Assembly (NCBI GenBank): GCA_023634235.1
Contig: JAMKCF010000015.1
Coordinates: 2,705,698-2,769,697 of the forward strand
Origin: Pisaster brevispinus
Lineage: Eukaryota > Echinodermata > Asteroidea > Forcipulatida > Asteriidae
Direction: 5' to 3'
DNA: 64,000 bases
Under the pieces are notes generated by a model. That model searched no databases. It was given only the letters and a program-made list of their open reading frames with translations, and had not been told where the DNA came from. Of the stretch, positions 34,701-46,400 are shown one piece after another (within the stretch, counting starts at the first letter, position 1; each line of letters opens with the position of its first letter). Made by a program: the position numbers and the translations under genes.

Positions 34701-36018
34701 TGAATAAACAGTCAACTTTCTTATACGAGACAGAGAAAGTTGGGTGTTGTTTTTCGGCCTTATAATCAAGAGGGGCATATTTTGACCGGGTTGTCGCTTT
34801 TTCGTATTTACCAATTTGAGCTTCCTAATGCGTTGATTGAAGTAAACCCGTTGATGTGTGCATACCAAGATTGCTTGGACTTAAAATAGCCTAACAGGTG
34901 GTCGGGAACCAACGTAATCAAGAAGGGGCAAATGCATTCACTAAATGCATGCTCTTCGGGGAGATAAAGGCGAGTTCAGTCACATGAGCTGGCTATACAA
35001 GCTCAAGCCATCGGTGCTCAAACTCACAACAGCATCGAAGGACGTATTCAGGTCTACTTTTGAGAGAGACAAACTTCTGTCAAGAAAGGTATTACGGAGG
35101 TGTGATTGGGAGTCGACTGACTCAAGCTCCGGGTCATCTTGCTTCAATGACGGTTCTAATCTTTTTCAACGCTAACCTGATATATCTGAACCTGCTTCTA
35201 ACCCAATTCTTTCGACCCTGTTTTAGGATAGAATTCTTTAAACCTTTTTTTTCAGGGGGGGGGTGTATGAAATTTTGACTCACCCTTGCTTTGGATTCGC
35301 TCATTTTCTTATCTCTTTCCGCCTCCACTTCTCCCGGTGTCCTCCGGCCCCAGATTCTCTTTCCGATTCTTATGTACGCCCCCATAAGCACGGCCAATGG
35401 AAGGAAATACTGTAAGACCATACATATTAGAGAATACACCAGCGAATCTTCCCAGGAACCGTCAGTACAAAACGTGCTTTCTCCCTGAGATTCCACGGTG
35501 GTGAAGAGAGCAGCGGGTAGCGCGAGGGCGATGGATATGACCCAGATCACCCCAATCACGAACAGGGTCTCTTTAGACCCCATGCGAGGTCTCAAAGGGT
35601 GGATAATTGCAAAGTAACGATCTACCCCTATAGCTACTAGGGTGTAGATACTAACAGACACCGAGATGGTCTGGGAAAATGATACCAGCTTACACATGAG
35701 TTCGCCGAACGGCCAGCGTGTGTAGAGAGTCGCATAGACTGTAAAATTGACGCACATTGCCGCCATAAGGAGATCTCCGATGGCAAGGTTGACGATGAAG
35801 TAGTTGGTAACTGTACGCATACGGGGATGCCCCAGGACAATATAACATACGATACCATTCCCAAAGATACCCAAGACGCTGACTGTTCCGTAGAGAAAGA
35901 TGAAGATCGCTTGTATCCATACTGGTTCATCGTAGTACTCAAACATGGGATAATCATAATCAGAGGGATCAGAGGTATTATCAGTTTGAGAAAAGTTGGA
36001 TATTGTTAATCCTGCCAT
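31419..36018 (-). CDS. Class A neuropeptide GPCR, RYamide/luqin-receptor-like, three exons (388 aa)
   Basis: Seven-transmembrane receptor of the plasma membrane, expected to bind a secreted neuropeptide and signal through a heterotrimeric G protein. Coding segments are 36018-35284, 33030-32914 and 31733-31419 on the minus strand. Both introns are phase 0 with GT...AG ends (donors GTGAGT and GTACGT), and the joined frame is open for 388 codons. Visible hallmarks are two N-glycosylation sequons (N8, N14), GN at 53-54 in TM1, NLAIGD in TM2 (D82), WPFG in ECL1, the disulfide pair C109/C184, DRY 133-135, W159 in TM4, P207 in TM5, CYMP 260-263 in TM6, NPFIY 301-305 in TM7 and a tail cysteine after helix 8. 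The loop-3 pattern PGE-x-E-x2-RD-x2-M-x-SK, followed by VKM at the start of TM6, resembles RYamide/luqin receptors, with tachykinin and NPY receptors as the next candidates. The ligand is inferred from family resemblance only. TM6 has Tyr where Trp is usual. Confidence 0.93.
31904..31944. repeat. 41-nt near-palindrome in GPCR intron 2 (family C hairpin)
   Basis: Left arm CAATCTGAAAAACGTTTC is matched by the complement of GAAACGTTTCTCAGATTG with one mismatch. The sequence then runs through TTCCTTTGAAGGGAATTGTTTCTCA to GCATACCCTCCCTTTAAA near 32070-32084. The same parts occur in opposite order at 23867-23995, so this is a fragment of a dispersed element inserted in the intron. Confidence 0.75.
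32914..33030 (-). CDS. GPCR exon 2: TM6 and extracellular loop 3
   Basis: This 117-bp exon encodes residues 246-284, from LVKMF to FYYIK. A pyrimidine-rich acceptor ending TTTCAG precedes CTG GTG AAA ATG, and donor GTACGT follows the AAG codon. Both ends are phase 0, so the exon joins exons 1 and 3 in frame. It contains the TM6 proline motif as Cys-Tyr-Met-Pro (260-263) where most relatives have Cys-Trp-x-Pro. ECL3 is short and acidic (QDSNRD). Confidence 0.9.
33170..34100. repeat. Minisatellite in GPCR intron 1, about 29-bp core unit
   Basis: About 30 degenerate units built around GTACAAGAACGAGTACTCAG followed by ACTAGTTGA or ACCAGATGT. From about 33600 to 34060 units are well kept with a 29-bp period (for example 33613-33670). 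Some pairs form a 58-bp higher-order unit that recurs around 33811, 33869 and 33927. The 33170-33600 part is more decayed, with units of about 29-35 bp (GAGTACACAGACTAGT types). A 29-bp period is not a multiple of three, and both strands show spurious repetitive frames, so this is not coding. It lies wholly inside intron 1 and is probably polymorphic in length. Confidence 0.9.
34101..35283. other. Rest of GPCR intron 1, no supported gene
   Basis: Unique-looking intronic sequence with a poly-C tract near 34363-34376. A 120-codon frame on the minus strand (34868-34506) lies here. It has no recognisable start context or splice partner, and I do not annotate it as a gene (see findings). Confidence 0.5.
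35284..36018 (-). CDS. GPCR exon 1: N-terminus, TM1-TM5 and most of ICL3
   Basis: This exon encodes residues 1-245. The start ATG (complement of 36016-36018) gives a short acidic, Tyr-rich extracellular N-terminus with two N-x-S/T sites and no obvious cleavable signal peptide, as is normal for peptide GPCRs. TM1 lies near 34-62, TM2 71-93, TM3 107-129, TM4 152-173 and TM5 195-217. The frame runs on past the exon to 35134, but the extra residues are not receptor-like. A consensus donor GTGAGT follows the AGG codon for R245, so I end the exon at 35284. An untranslated first exon further upstream is possible and would not be visible. Confidence 0.93.
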
Positions 36019-38340
36019 GTCGATGGATTTACTAAACCCCCTTCTCGTAATGTTTCACTCTGTGTGGCTGCTTCGTGAAGAACCCCGTTCGCTGCTGTCG
36101 AGGTGTGGTCTGTGTGGTTAACGCACAGTTTGTTTAGTGATGGCGTGCACCCCTTGTGTAGTCCGAGACTCTGGTTAATTTCCTGAATTCCAAACGAAGA
36201 AATATTTAGACCAATCTGCTTAAGAGACCTTTACTGTTCCAGAAGACCAACTGATATTCTATCCTTTCACTACGATTCGATACAGCCAATATAAATACGT
36301 CACACGATTAAATTTCATTAACCCCACGGGTTAAGGTATATTGTTCACTGCCTGAACAAGTACACAGTAGATCCTGCCTCTTCGCTAATTAATGAAAATG
36401 GTGGGTGACCGCCGCTTTTACACAAATTGGGCAACTGCTTTTCGTGAGATGCAATGTGAGTGAGAAGTGACCATTGGTCGTGGATCGATCCCGTATTAAG
36501 CTCCTCTATAAAACGAGTCGTTGGGGAACCCTTGTCGTGAGAACGATCTCGAAAACATCCTCGCTACGGTATCTCAAAGACGCCATGCAGAATCCCCGGG
36601 AGACGGCAAGATTGGAAGATACGTATGTTGATCTAGAAGGAAAAGAAACACTGATTAACGTCTTGTAACGTGACTACATTTGAGTACGGAAACAGGAAGG
36701 ATGTACCGAGGTTACCTTTATGAATGGGAATGAGAAAGGGGAGTTCTCAATATATTCATGATTTTCTGCTGTTTACCGTACAATACGAGCGGATCGTCGC
36801 CATCGTTTGCATGAAATCATGAATTTCAATTACAGAATATGAGTCATAGATCGAAGCCTTGTCTATCAAAATGTTATTTTTTAAAAGAATTATAAAAAAC
36901 TCCTTTCAAATTAAGATGTTTACGCTGTGCAACTTGTATTTATTGTTTGTATGAAGCATTTATATTGGAAAGGGGTGGGCAGTTGTGCTGGTATATATAT
37001 ATTGAAATGGTTTATAAAAACAGCATAGGATTTTTGTTTTTACATATTGCGAGTACGTGACATCGGCATACATCCTCAAACGGGCATGGTAATGTTAGTT
37101 CAATTCCGTACACTCTAGATTACCGCGTGCATATATACAAAGAAAGAAACAGCCTATTTAAGATTCACACATTCCAAATACTCGTTGAAAAAAAAGAACA
37201 ATTTACTGCCAGATATGCGTTTCAGAATCATGACCGGCGCTTTGGTCCATTAAAATCATATCAATATAAATAGACAACTGTACTACGGTTTGGCGTCGCG
37301 TACAGCATCTCCTCACCACAACCGTCTCAGAAACAATATCCCCGGGTACAACTTAAGACAGCCAGAGCAAGAAACCCAAAGTGCTGTATATCCTCATATA
37401 TGATGAATATCATTTTTCTTTAGGAACGGACGTCAATAGCACTTTTGCCAGGTTTAGGGTTTCCGTAAATTTTTTAGCAAGGACCTATCCGGTATCGATC
37501 TCTGAGCGTGGAAAGAGCATCGTCGTTTGGTAATCGTGTCTATACGGGACATTGAACCTGTGCTCTAGGCATGCGTTAATTGGCTGGCTCGCGTTTCATG
37601 GAGCATTGATTTGTGTACTGTTTCGTTGGTTCACGTTTAAATGCTTTTGCAGTGTGGGAATCATCAATCAGTATATTATGCTAAATATAGGCCTACTCCA
37701 TCATTGCTACACGTTATAGTTGATTTAACCAACGACATCTCGTTATGAATCAATCTATCATGGTCAAACTATTCCCGTGTAACAACACGCATGAAGCACC
37801 AAGTGCACAGTGCAAGTCTCGCGCATTATCGAAAACGAGAAAACGTCTCGAAACTAAGACTATAATTTTCAGTAAAGTCAAATATTCTTTTTAAATTCTA
37901 TGTATACAAAGCTCTTTAAAATAAGATAAAAACATTATAAATATTAAATATATAAATAAACATTTGTATAAAAAACAATTTCAATCGTTCACCTAATACA
38001 AATAATTTGTTAAAATTAAATTGAAACAAAATTAAAACTTGATATGAGGATGCTTATTTTTTTTTAGAAACCCCATTTGCCATCCACGCCCGAATTTGTG
38101 CAACCATTACATAGGTTTAGTGATAACATGAACGTCAGTTGGGCAATATTCTGAATTGTTTATAAGTAACCGGAAACGGAAGTCAAGTCTTATTCTCGGG
38201 TTTTCTTTGTTGATAATTGTTATTTTTATTTAATTTATTTTTTTACTTTCAATCATTTCCTGGCTAAATTGTACTTTCTCAACAATATAATTTATATTTA
38301 TAGCCATAAACTACGTTAAAATTAGGGCATACTAATTTGT
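36019..38340. other. Upstream flank of the GPCR, no supported gene
   Basis: This flank should hold the GPCR promoter and 5' UTR. On the minus strand a TGACGTATTTATATTGGC stretch (about 36288-36305) combines a CRE-like half-site, a weak TATA-like run and a reversed CCAAT. It lies about 270 bp before the start codon. This is suggestive only. A family E terminus is at 37808. Confidence 0.3.
37808..37836. repeat. Solo family E terminus
   Basis: CAGTGCAAGTCTCGCGCATT then ATCGAAAACG matches the left end of the 11078-11225 element over the TGCAAGTCTCGCGC core. No partner seen. Confidence 0.45.
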
Positions 38341-38352
38341 AGCGACCCCGAT

Positions 38353-38515
38353 TTGTTTATTTATTTATTTGTTTGTTTATTTATTTTTATTTTATTTTTT
38401 ATTTATTTATTTATTATTGTTATTTATTTTTATATATATATTTGTTTATATTTTGTAATACATTTATTTCTTTATTTAATATTATTTCTTATTATTGTTA
38501 TTATTATACTTTTCC
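38353..38515. repeat. T-rich (TTTAT)n-type low-complexity tract
   Basis: Long stretch of TTTAT, TTTG and TATA units. It produces an Ile/Tyr/Phe-rich frame that is an artefact. Confidence 0.85.
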
Positions 38516-38639
38516 CCTGTAATTTCTATCTGAAAGCTTACTTGTTGAAAAGATGGTTATGATGGAAAGCACCATGCACATTCGTCTGAAATGCTCTTTT
38601 TGCTTAGAAATCAATATCTAAGTATGTCTACAAATGTAA

Positions 38640-38912
38640 ATCTCCCAAAAACTCATTTTTATGTTTCAAATTCCCAAAAGTTTGTTTCGGATTGCTGCGG
38701 CCGGAGCGATTCGGCTGGTACCCGTGTCACATCGCTAAACGTGGGTGGGTTTGACGTTCTTGATGAAATTGTGACAGGTGTTTCCTGTTTTTCTCAACAA
38801 GTAGACACTCTATTCAAACATAGTGACTTACACTGTATCTTTTGCTTGATAATTTGGCCTATAAATCAGCATGACATTGACAAAAACATAACGATGACCA
38901 TACCCCTTTAAA
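38640..38912. repeat. Dispersed repeat copy (GCTGGTACCCG type)
   Basis: It shares in order GCTGGTACCCG, TCGCTAAACGTGG, TTTTCTCAACAAGTAG, ACACTGTATCTTT, TATAAATCAGCAT and ATGACCATACCCCTTTA with 43195-43400. The tandem of matching blocks marks one ancestral element. It ends in a CCCCTTTAA tip like other family C members. Confidence 0.6.
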
Positions 38913-41900
38913 CTAATGGTTGGGCCCAACGTGGTCCCGGAGGTTCGAAATGGCGCGAGATCTGAGCGTTTCCAGTGCAGTTCGCGTTTGTTAATTTAGC
39001 CAATTTGAACTTGTTCATAATCAATCGTAATAAAGTCCATTTCTGTAACAGAATTCGTACATTTTTAATAATGTTATAAAATGGAAATTTTGCAACTAGG
39101 CAACAATGTGTGTTACTTTAATTCCGATGATGAGTAGCATTCGTTTTCCATCTAATGAGTTCGTACATTAATGTAACACACTGATTGAACAAGGTACTTC
39201 ATAAATGACTTAAAACATAACGGTATGAAATACACGTGGACAAACATTCGTTTTGCTTGTTTAAGCTGGAGTCAATTTACCCAAGGAAATCTGTCACTGT
39301 CTGCTGCGGTGTGTTAAACAAATAAATGAGTGCCATCTATTTTTTTGAAATTACCTACAATAATCCAAATATTCTGACATATCGTTAACGGACTTTGTTC
39401 GACTCTTTATTCCGTGTCAATAAAAAAAAAATAAGGGGAAAAAAAAAACATTCTTGCGGATTCGAAGACGCGTAACCCTGCCCCTAATTGAGATGAAAGC
39501 GACTATTTATTCAGTCAACACTTGTTCTTACCACACACACAAAAACTGTGAAAACAACGACGCGAGCCGGGCATGTGATCTTAATCGTGGATCCATCATA
39601 AGGCGTGTTGTGATATTTACGGAGTGATTTGCAATCCACAAGGGAACGTCATCTTAGAGTTTAGGTTGAAGATAACTGATCGCACAGCGGAGGGTTGGGG
39701 GTCAATCTGAGAAGAAAAATAAATGGAAGCCCGATCTTTTGGATGGTCTTCATTACCTCTAAATTAATGTAGGTTTAAGAAGTAAATGTTTAGTTAACAA
39801 AATAGTGATCTCTTGGTAAACATTGGCGCAATTAAACAACATCTCTTCTGAAGATTTGTGTGAGAAAAACCAAGGCACTTATAAGGGAGTGCGTAATTGA
39901 ACAAAAATCCATCCATTATGGAGACGTTATAAAGACCCAGACACTTAAAGTGGCCTATTTGCAGAGATCCAGGACACGAAGATGATTCTCTGACCATTTA
40001 TAAGTTCTACAAGACCCCACAGCCATCAGCGATTCCCCCTCCCTTCCCACGACCTCCCCCCGTCATCAAGACATCAAATTTAGAGAATTTTCCCCCAACC
40101 TTATCACTGTGAATCAGTTGCGTAGAGTTGTGGATGGAAGTTGACATTTAATCTAGCGGCCAAATGCAATATGATACTCTCTCTCTTTCATTCCGGTGTG
40201 TCCTAATTGCCCATAGATATAATGCCTTGCTAAATTTCCCAATACTTCCTCTTCCTTAAAGTCATGATGCAACACGCGTCTTGAAAAGGGAACATTTTTT
40301 GTATACATCTTGAAGACTGGTAAAAGCATTGAATTTCAGGTGAACAGAAAGACACTCAGGGAGTGAATACGTTGCGGTAGCAATGTGTCAATTTCTCCAA
40401 AGAGTTGTGGAACCTTTAAAAAAGACTATCTGTTCGCCAAGAATAATTTCCTTAAAACCATCCCGATCCTCGATTATTTTTAGCTGTAAACTTGTGCCGA
40501 ACGCGATTTGTTTTTTTGCCAAAGCGCGTGCTCTTATTTCATTTTATGAAATTCAAGACTATAGCACTTTCAATACTTTTGTGGCTTCTCATACATTTTG
40601 AGCGTTTCAAGAAAATCTTTTCGCAACCACTCGTCAGAGACAAGCTAAAGTTATGCATGACACGACGTCAAGTTTGATATGATCGTGTTACTCTTGTTAC
40701 ACCTACAAAATAATGCTAATCCCGAACTAGTAGCTGGTGCAGGCAATTGAACCCCGACTTATGCATACCCATGCATGCCGCATAATCTGAAAAACAAAAA
40801 GGTCAAAGTTGAGGTTGCTAAAAGAATGTCGTCCAATAGTTGGTGTCTTACGGAGACGTGTTTGTTATTAGAATTTTTGGCTTAGCTCAGTCGGTGCCCA
40901 AGCAAATCTTTCAGATGACACCAAAATGGGTTAATGTATTCGATTGATTGATCGGTTATTAGTTCAATATGCAATTATCTGTTTGCATGTTTTTATACTG
41001 GTATACAATAGCATAAAGACGCGTATGAGTTGATCAACAACGTTACCGTTTGACTGGTAACTTGTCTACTATAACCCAGGTCTCAAAGTATGACGTCAGA
41101 CCTTTGGCGTGTACAAAGCAAGAAGAATACCGATGTACAACAATTTCAGCGCATCTTGTACCAACATCAGCCTTTTCATTTAGATTGGTTTAATCAGGAC
41201 CTGGAGAGTCAGCCTTGAAAACCAACAAAGAAAGCCAAGAATACTTGTACAGCCTGAGTATAAAGGACACAGCCAGCTAATTGTCCTGTGCGAAAACCAA
41301 TCCTGTGCACACACAAAAATGCATAAGCCAACCACGTGTCTGACAGAATGAGACGACTATAGCATTTTGGATAAAAACCTTCTTTTGCAGGAGTGTCAGA
41401 ATTTTCTGATAAAGTTACACTGCAAATTTGTAATTAGTTGCCAAACCGACCATGCGTACGCAATATTGGTTATCATAAGACCACGTGCATGTTTTCAATG
41501 ATGACGACCACTATGTGCGGTGTATTATTGCGTTTTTGGTAACGAACTATAAAGGCAAACCAATGAGTTTACCTGAGGCATGCACGCTCTTTTTAGGAGG
41601 TAGAGTATTAGCTGACAAGTAACCAATACCTTCTACTTGCCACTGACCTCAAACACAATAACTGCTCAACTCTTTCAGTGTTCCTATCAAAACATGGAGT
41701 ATTCTTGACAACATGAAACGTGTTTTCAACATAGATGATATTTTTGTGAAGAGGGTGTCCCCTGAAAATTGACGTATATTTAGCTTTCGCCCCGCTGTGT
41801 ACACAATAGTCGGTGCCTTCTTTCCCCATGGTTTTGTCCGTGCAATAATATTTTCAGTGATACTTTCGGTTTTGAAGTGGGGAGTTGGTTTCGTAAACAT

Positions 41901-42587
41901 AAGATGGGTTATATCGGGAGTGGGTTTTGTTCGAATTGCTCAGGATTGAATAACAAAACAAACCCTTCACGAGTTCAAATTATCAATGTCAGAACTGAGT
42001 GCAAGCGCACACTATAATAAGTCTCCCAAGTGAAATTATCGAGACGCGATTCGCCTCGTTATTCCAAGAGTCCCCTGGGGTTACGATAAAATAGGATATG
42101 TCAACTAATCAATCTGAACTACACTCGCGTGTGGACAAACAATGAAGCAGTCAAATCTGATTAAATAAATTGGTTTCCAAGTGAACTTGGATTAGGTTGG
42201 CTTACATATCATGTTGAATGGGGCTACTATTCAAATGGGAACGATGGAACGCCAATTAGGAAAGAATATATTGATGTTGGTTTATGCAATGTTTGTAAAA
42301 TGTGAAGCTGGAGGACCCAAAGCGAGTATGGCAGTCGCAAGTTGCGATGGTGAACAAACTGAAGCTTGTCCTGGTGTTGGAAAAAAAACTAACAAACAAA
42401 CATAAGCATAAATGGATATCCCTTAACGACCACACGGTTTGACTCCTATAGTGTCTCAGATTCGATCGATTAGATTAGATTCGATTAGATTAGATTAGAT
42501 TAGATTATCATTCAGGGAAACAAGATCTAGGTCATTAAAGTTTAACAATTTATAACTGACCCAAATTATGCTGAGCAGTGCGCAAAA
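38913..42587. other. Intergenic, no supported gene
   Basis: GTGGTCCCGGAGGTTCGAAA TGGCGCGAGA at about 38930-38960 resembles a diverged family E end. The rest is unique-looking apart from the pentamer repeat at 42466. Confidence 0.45.
42466..42507. repeat. (ATTAG)n pentamer microsatellite
   Basis: About eight GATTA units with one TTCGA interruption. Simple repeat. It is not the metazoan telomere hexamer. Confidence 0.9.
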
Positions 42588-42742
42588 AGAGCTGCTTAAG
42601 TATAAAATATTGCTTAACAATGTTCTTCTGCTTAAGCAGAAATGAGCTGGGTACCAGTCACAAATTGTACCTGCGACAGGGTATTTGGCTGGTAACCTGA
42701 GAAAAATTCATAGCAGAAGTGTTATGTGCTGGAGCTACTTTT
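42588..42742. mobile_element. Family F foldback element, copy 1
   Basis: It has GAGCTGCTTAAG, AATATTGCTTAACAATGTTC, CTGCTTAAGCAGAAATGAGC, TGGGTACCAGTC, ATTTGGCTGGTAACCT and GTGCTGGAGCTAC. These are the same blocks, in the same order, as the element at 55358. Non-coding. Confidence 0.55.
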
Positions 42743-43112
42743 AAAATAGGCTCCCACATCACGTCTAGTATTCCTTTATCACTTAGCAGTCATATTCGAT
42801 TCACCTCGATCCAATCAAATGTAAACCAAAGTGAGGCTGGAGAGACAAATTAGTCTGGCCCCGTTCCAGTTTTGGATAATCTGTATTGCTCTTGCATTCA
42901 AGACAGTGTGCATTTAAGCAGAGGCCCTTTAAGATCACGCCGGCGTTTGAGAGAATCACCGTCGACCGTGATAAAGGTCATTCGATATGTTGACCACAAA
43001 AACATCCTTGGTGAGAAGCACTGCAGCTGTTAAATAATAGTATAAACTATTTTTAGAAAGGATTCCCTTCGATGCAATATGGTTTGGATAATTATTAACC
43101 CAAAAACGTTTG

Positions 43113-43152
43113 AATCTGAGAAACGATTCATGCATGAATCGTTTCTCAGATT
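43113..43152. repeat. Perfect 40-bp palindrome
   Basis: AATCTGAGAAACGATTCATG is followed directly by its exact reverse complement, with no spacer. The preceding GGATTCCCTTCGATGCAATA and TGGTTT resemble the block next to the hairpin at 23962 (CGATTCCCTTCAAAGGAATG then TGGTTT). It is therefore a member of the family C hairpins. It is followed by the repeat described at 43153-43400. Confidence 0.9.
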
Positions 43153-43400
43153 TCTGAGGGCTGGTGTCCGTTCGCAAATGCTGCGTCCACAGATGCAGCT
43201 GGTACCCGCTGTCAACTCGCTCAACGTGGATTGATTCGGCGCTCTTGTGAAAATACAGTGAACGTTTTTTGCTGTCTTCTCAGCAAGTAGGTCCTACATT
43301 CAACTGAAACTTTCATATGTGACTTTTATTGTATCTTTCTTTTTAATGTTGCTTATAAATAAGCATATAACTTTTACTATTATGACCCTACCTCTAAACC
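43153..43400. repeat. Dispersed repeat copy, partner of 38640-38912
   Basis: It contains GCTGGTACCCGCTGTCAACT, CGCTCAACGTGGATTGATTC, TCTTCTCAGCAAGTAGG, ATTGTATCTTTC, TATAAATAAGCAT and TTATGACCCTACCTCTAAAC. These are colinear with the 38640-38912 copy. The adjoining perfect palindrome suggests the two belong to one composite element. Confidence 0.6.
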
Positions 43401-46400
43401 TACCCAGCTGTTTTGCATTTCACAAATTCTACCGTTTGTTCCCCTGAGGTTTCACAGCTTTTTCACTCGAGAGGTTTTTCTTCATCTTAAAAGCAAACAT
43501 CTTGAATAATTTGATGGGATGATTTGAGTATCCTCTAACCTTTCTTCCACCCTATACGGACTGAAGGAGACTGTGCAAAATAATTCGGGTAAAATTACGT
43601 CACAAGTTATTTGCCACACTTCGCAATTGGCCGTATTTTTGAACGCGCGAGGGCGCTTTCGACGTCGAATTTCCTTGCGTCACAAGTACAGTTTTATTTT
43701 ATTTTGACTGCCTTTATGTTTTCTTGTTTCAATAATGATACTAATTTTTAACAATGACAAAAACGATTTCTTTTTATTTTATTTGCTTCCCGTAAATTTT
43801 GATCTCACACGCCCCCACACGGTCACAATCACTGCGAATTACTTGGCATTAATACATTAACAATTTTTTTCCCCAAAAATATTTACCCAACCATAACTTA
43901 ATGTTTAAAAAGAAATACTTCATTAACGTTTATTTGCAATATGTTTGATTCAGCTGACGTTTGTAACCATCGCTTTATGTAATCCACGCATGCTCCACTA
44001 ATGCTATAAATGAAACATTCATTCGTGTCATGAGCAGACCAAAATGTTTCACAAAGGGTGCCATTGTTTGCTTCCATGCCAGGTCGAGAGCGTCCCCCTC
44101 AAAGTAGGCCAACTCATTCTAGTTTGTGCCCAACATATAAAACAAACAACCTTTGTTAACACATGATTAGTTGTCTGCAAGATTCCACCCACAGGTCTCT
44201 CCAATAAAAACAGAAGTTCTTTGAGATCGTTAAGATTCAAGTTGTTTAGCGATTTACTTTCGCCAGGAAGTTTGCCGATGAAAAACAAAAGCTCAATTTT
44301 CAAGACTGTAAGTCAATGGAATGCATGTCGTGACTCGTCTGTCAGCTCAGATCAAGTCTACCGTCAGAGTCAGGAAAAAAATTACAATCCCTGATTCCTC
44401 TCTAAATTCTTCATCTTTTATGGAGATGAGAATCGGAATGTCTGTCTGCTCGATAAAGTTACGGACTGAACATCGATCACGAGATGTATAGTGGAGCAAA
44501 CTGACCACTCGTATACGATCACCTTGCCCCGGGGAAATAAAACGTCATACCCTGGTGTATCACTTCGCCTGCACTGCAACAAAGAAAAGTCTCCTCTTCT
44601 AAAACGAGGACGGGTTAGAAATCGGCTCCACTTTGAAAAAATGGCAACACTCGGAGGGCATACTTGAATCACAAATAGACAATTGAAGAAGAAGAAGAAG
44701 CAATCTCGGCAAGGCAATATCTGCATCTCCTACAGGTTTCTGGCGTACTGTGAATTAATTTGAACACCTTTTGGTTTAAACCAGTTGACTAAAAAAAAAA
44801 CGGGGGCTGCATTCGGAGCTTGCATTTCGTAATAACTGACTTCGTAATAACTGACCTCATGCTTACGTATGCAGTTGTTAGGCACAGTCTTCAAAAACAA
44901 ATTTGGTGCGAACTCGAGCTGAAACTTTGAAGTCTGTTTCTGAACTCATTCTTGGGGCCCTTCACTGCCAACAAAATATTCCTCATGTTTCTTCCCGCCC
45001 CCTTCGTCTCCTCCCCTTACTTGGGATCCTGCTGCATGCGCTGATCCCCTTTTAACTAATGTTCCAAATCATGCAAAGTAATCAACGAAACGTTGAGACG
45101 TTATTCCTCTGTCCATTCGACTAGCATATTTGCATAAGTGTACGCGACATCGTTTTTCTTCATATTGATTTTAAAAGGTCAAAAGAATTTTCTTTGACTT
45201 TTCTTCTTGTCTTTTCCTTCCGTTTCCTTAATTGAATTCTGGAGGACACAATGAGAAGAATGTGTTATCATTATTTTTTATCAATGAGAAGGGATTTTTA
45301 TAATTGCATTAAAAGCTTGTACTGCAAAGAATAATCCTAATCAAAACGGTCATATTGTGACTTGAAATCGACTGGATCGTATTACCTTAGCAAGGACCCT
45401 TGCACGGCCTCAGAAATTCATGGAATTTCCCGTAATATTGAATGTTTTCAACTACACATTATTCTTGTTTACACACGCATCATATTATATATAAAATATT
45501 TGCTGAAAGATATTTCTGTTCATGATGCTCTACATTTTTTTTCTATTGAAGGTCTGTATCACATTTCTGACTACGGGTCTTGCAATAAAGTATTCGCCTG
45601 AAGATGGTCTAATAATAAAATGAAAATGACTATTCTAAAGAGGTTTTCAGAATCGAAAATAAAGAAGGATCACCCTACTTACCCCGCTCCTCTGCGAGCT
45701 TGGTCTAAACCCCAGACAACTCTCTAAAACGTACAACGTATGGAACGACACGATTTGGTATCGCCAAATACCCAATTTGAAAATGCCCCCTCAACGAAAA
45801 TGCATTATTCAGAAATTGTCAAGTGTAGCAGTTTAAAGTACCGGGCGCTCCAACCCCCGACGAGGCGCGTCTTACCGACCAATCAACCCGTGAAATGTAA
45901 TAAATAATCGGCAGGGTCTTTATGGACCCCAAACGCTCCCTCTTCAATTGTTTTCCTATATCAATCATACACAAGCCCTCAAATAGAGGACGACGCCTTA
46001 TTTTTTGTGTCTATGGGTGATCTATTTTGACGCACTTTCTCTGAGAGGTCTTTTTATTGGGGAGAACTGGCGGCAGGAGACGGTGCGAGCCCTTGCGTCA
46101 TCAGCATCGCCTGCAAAACACGTAACCACTTGAACTTCTTAAATGTGTTTACTGCAAGTGTGCTAGGACTTGGCATATTGGGACTTGCCCCTACCGTCTG
46201 TTGTACTGTAAGCATGTGATTGATGAGGGTAAAGTAGTGGATTTTTTTAGCGGGTATTTTGTTGAATCTAAACGCAGAGGCGAACGGGATAAACAACGCG
46301 TCTAAATGAGTGATGGGGCTCAAGGCGACGTCCATATACAGCACTGAATCAATCTGGTCAAACTCATTAAAAATATGTACACAGCATTTATCTTGGAATT

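Noticed and set aside
36474..36668. 64-codon plus-strand frame divergent from the GPCR
   Set aside because: Too short, no domain and no promoter evidence. A divergent gene cannot be claimed.
42466..42507. Interstitial telomere-like repeat
   Set aside because: The unit is the pentamer ATTAG, not TTAGGG, so it is an ordinary microsatellite.
46054..46344. 96-codon minus-strand frame that reads as protein-like
   Set aside because: No family recognised and no flanking exons. Kept out for lack of positive evidence.
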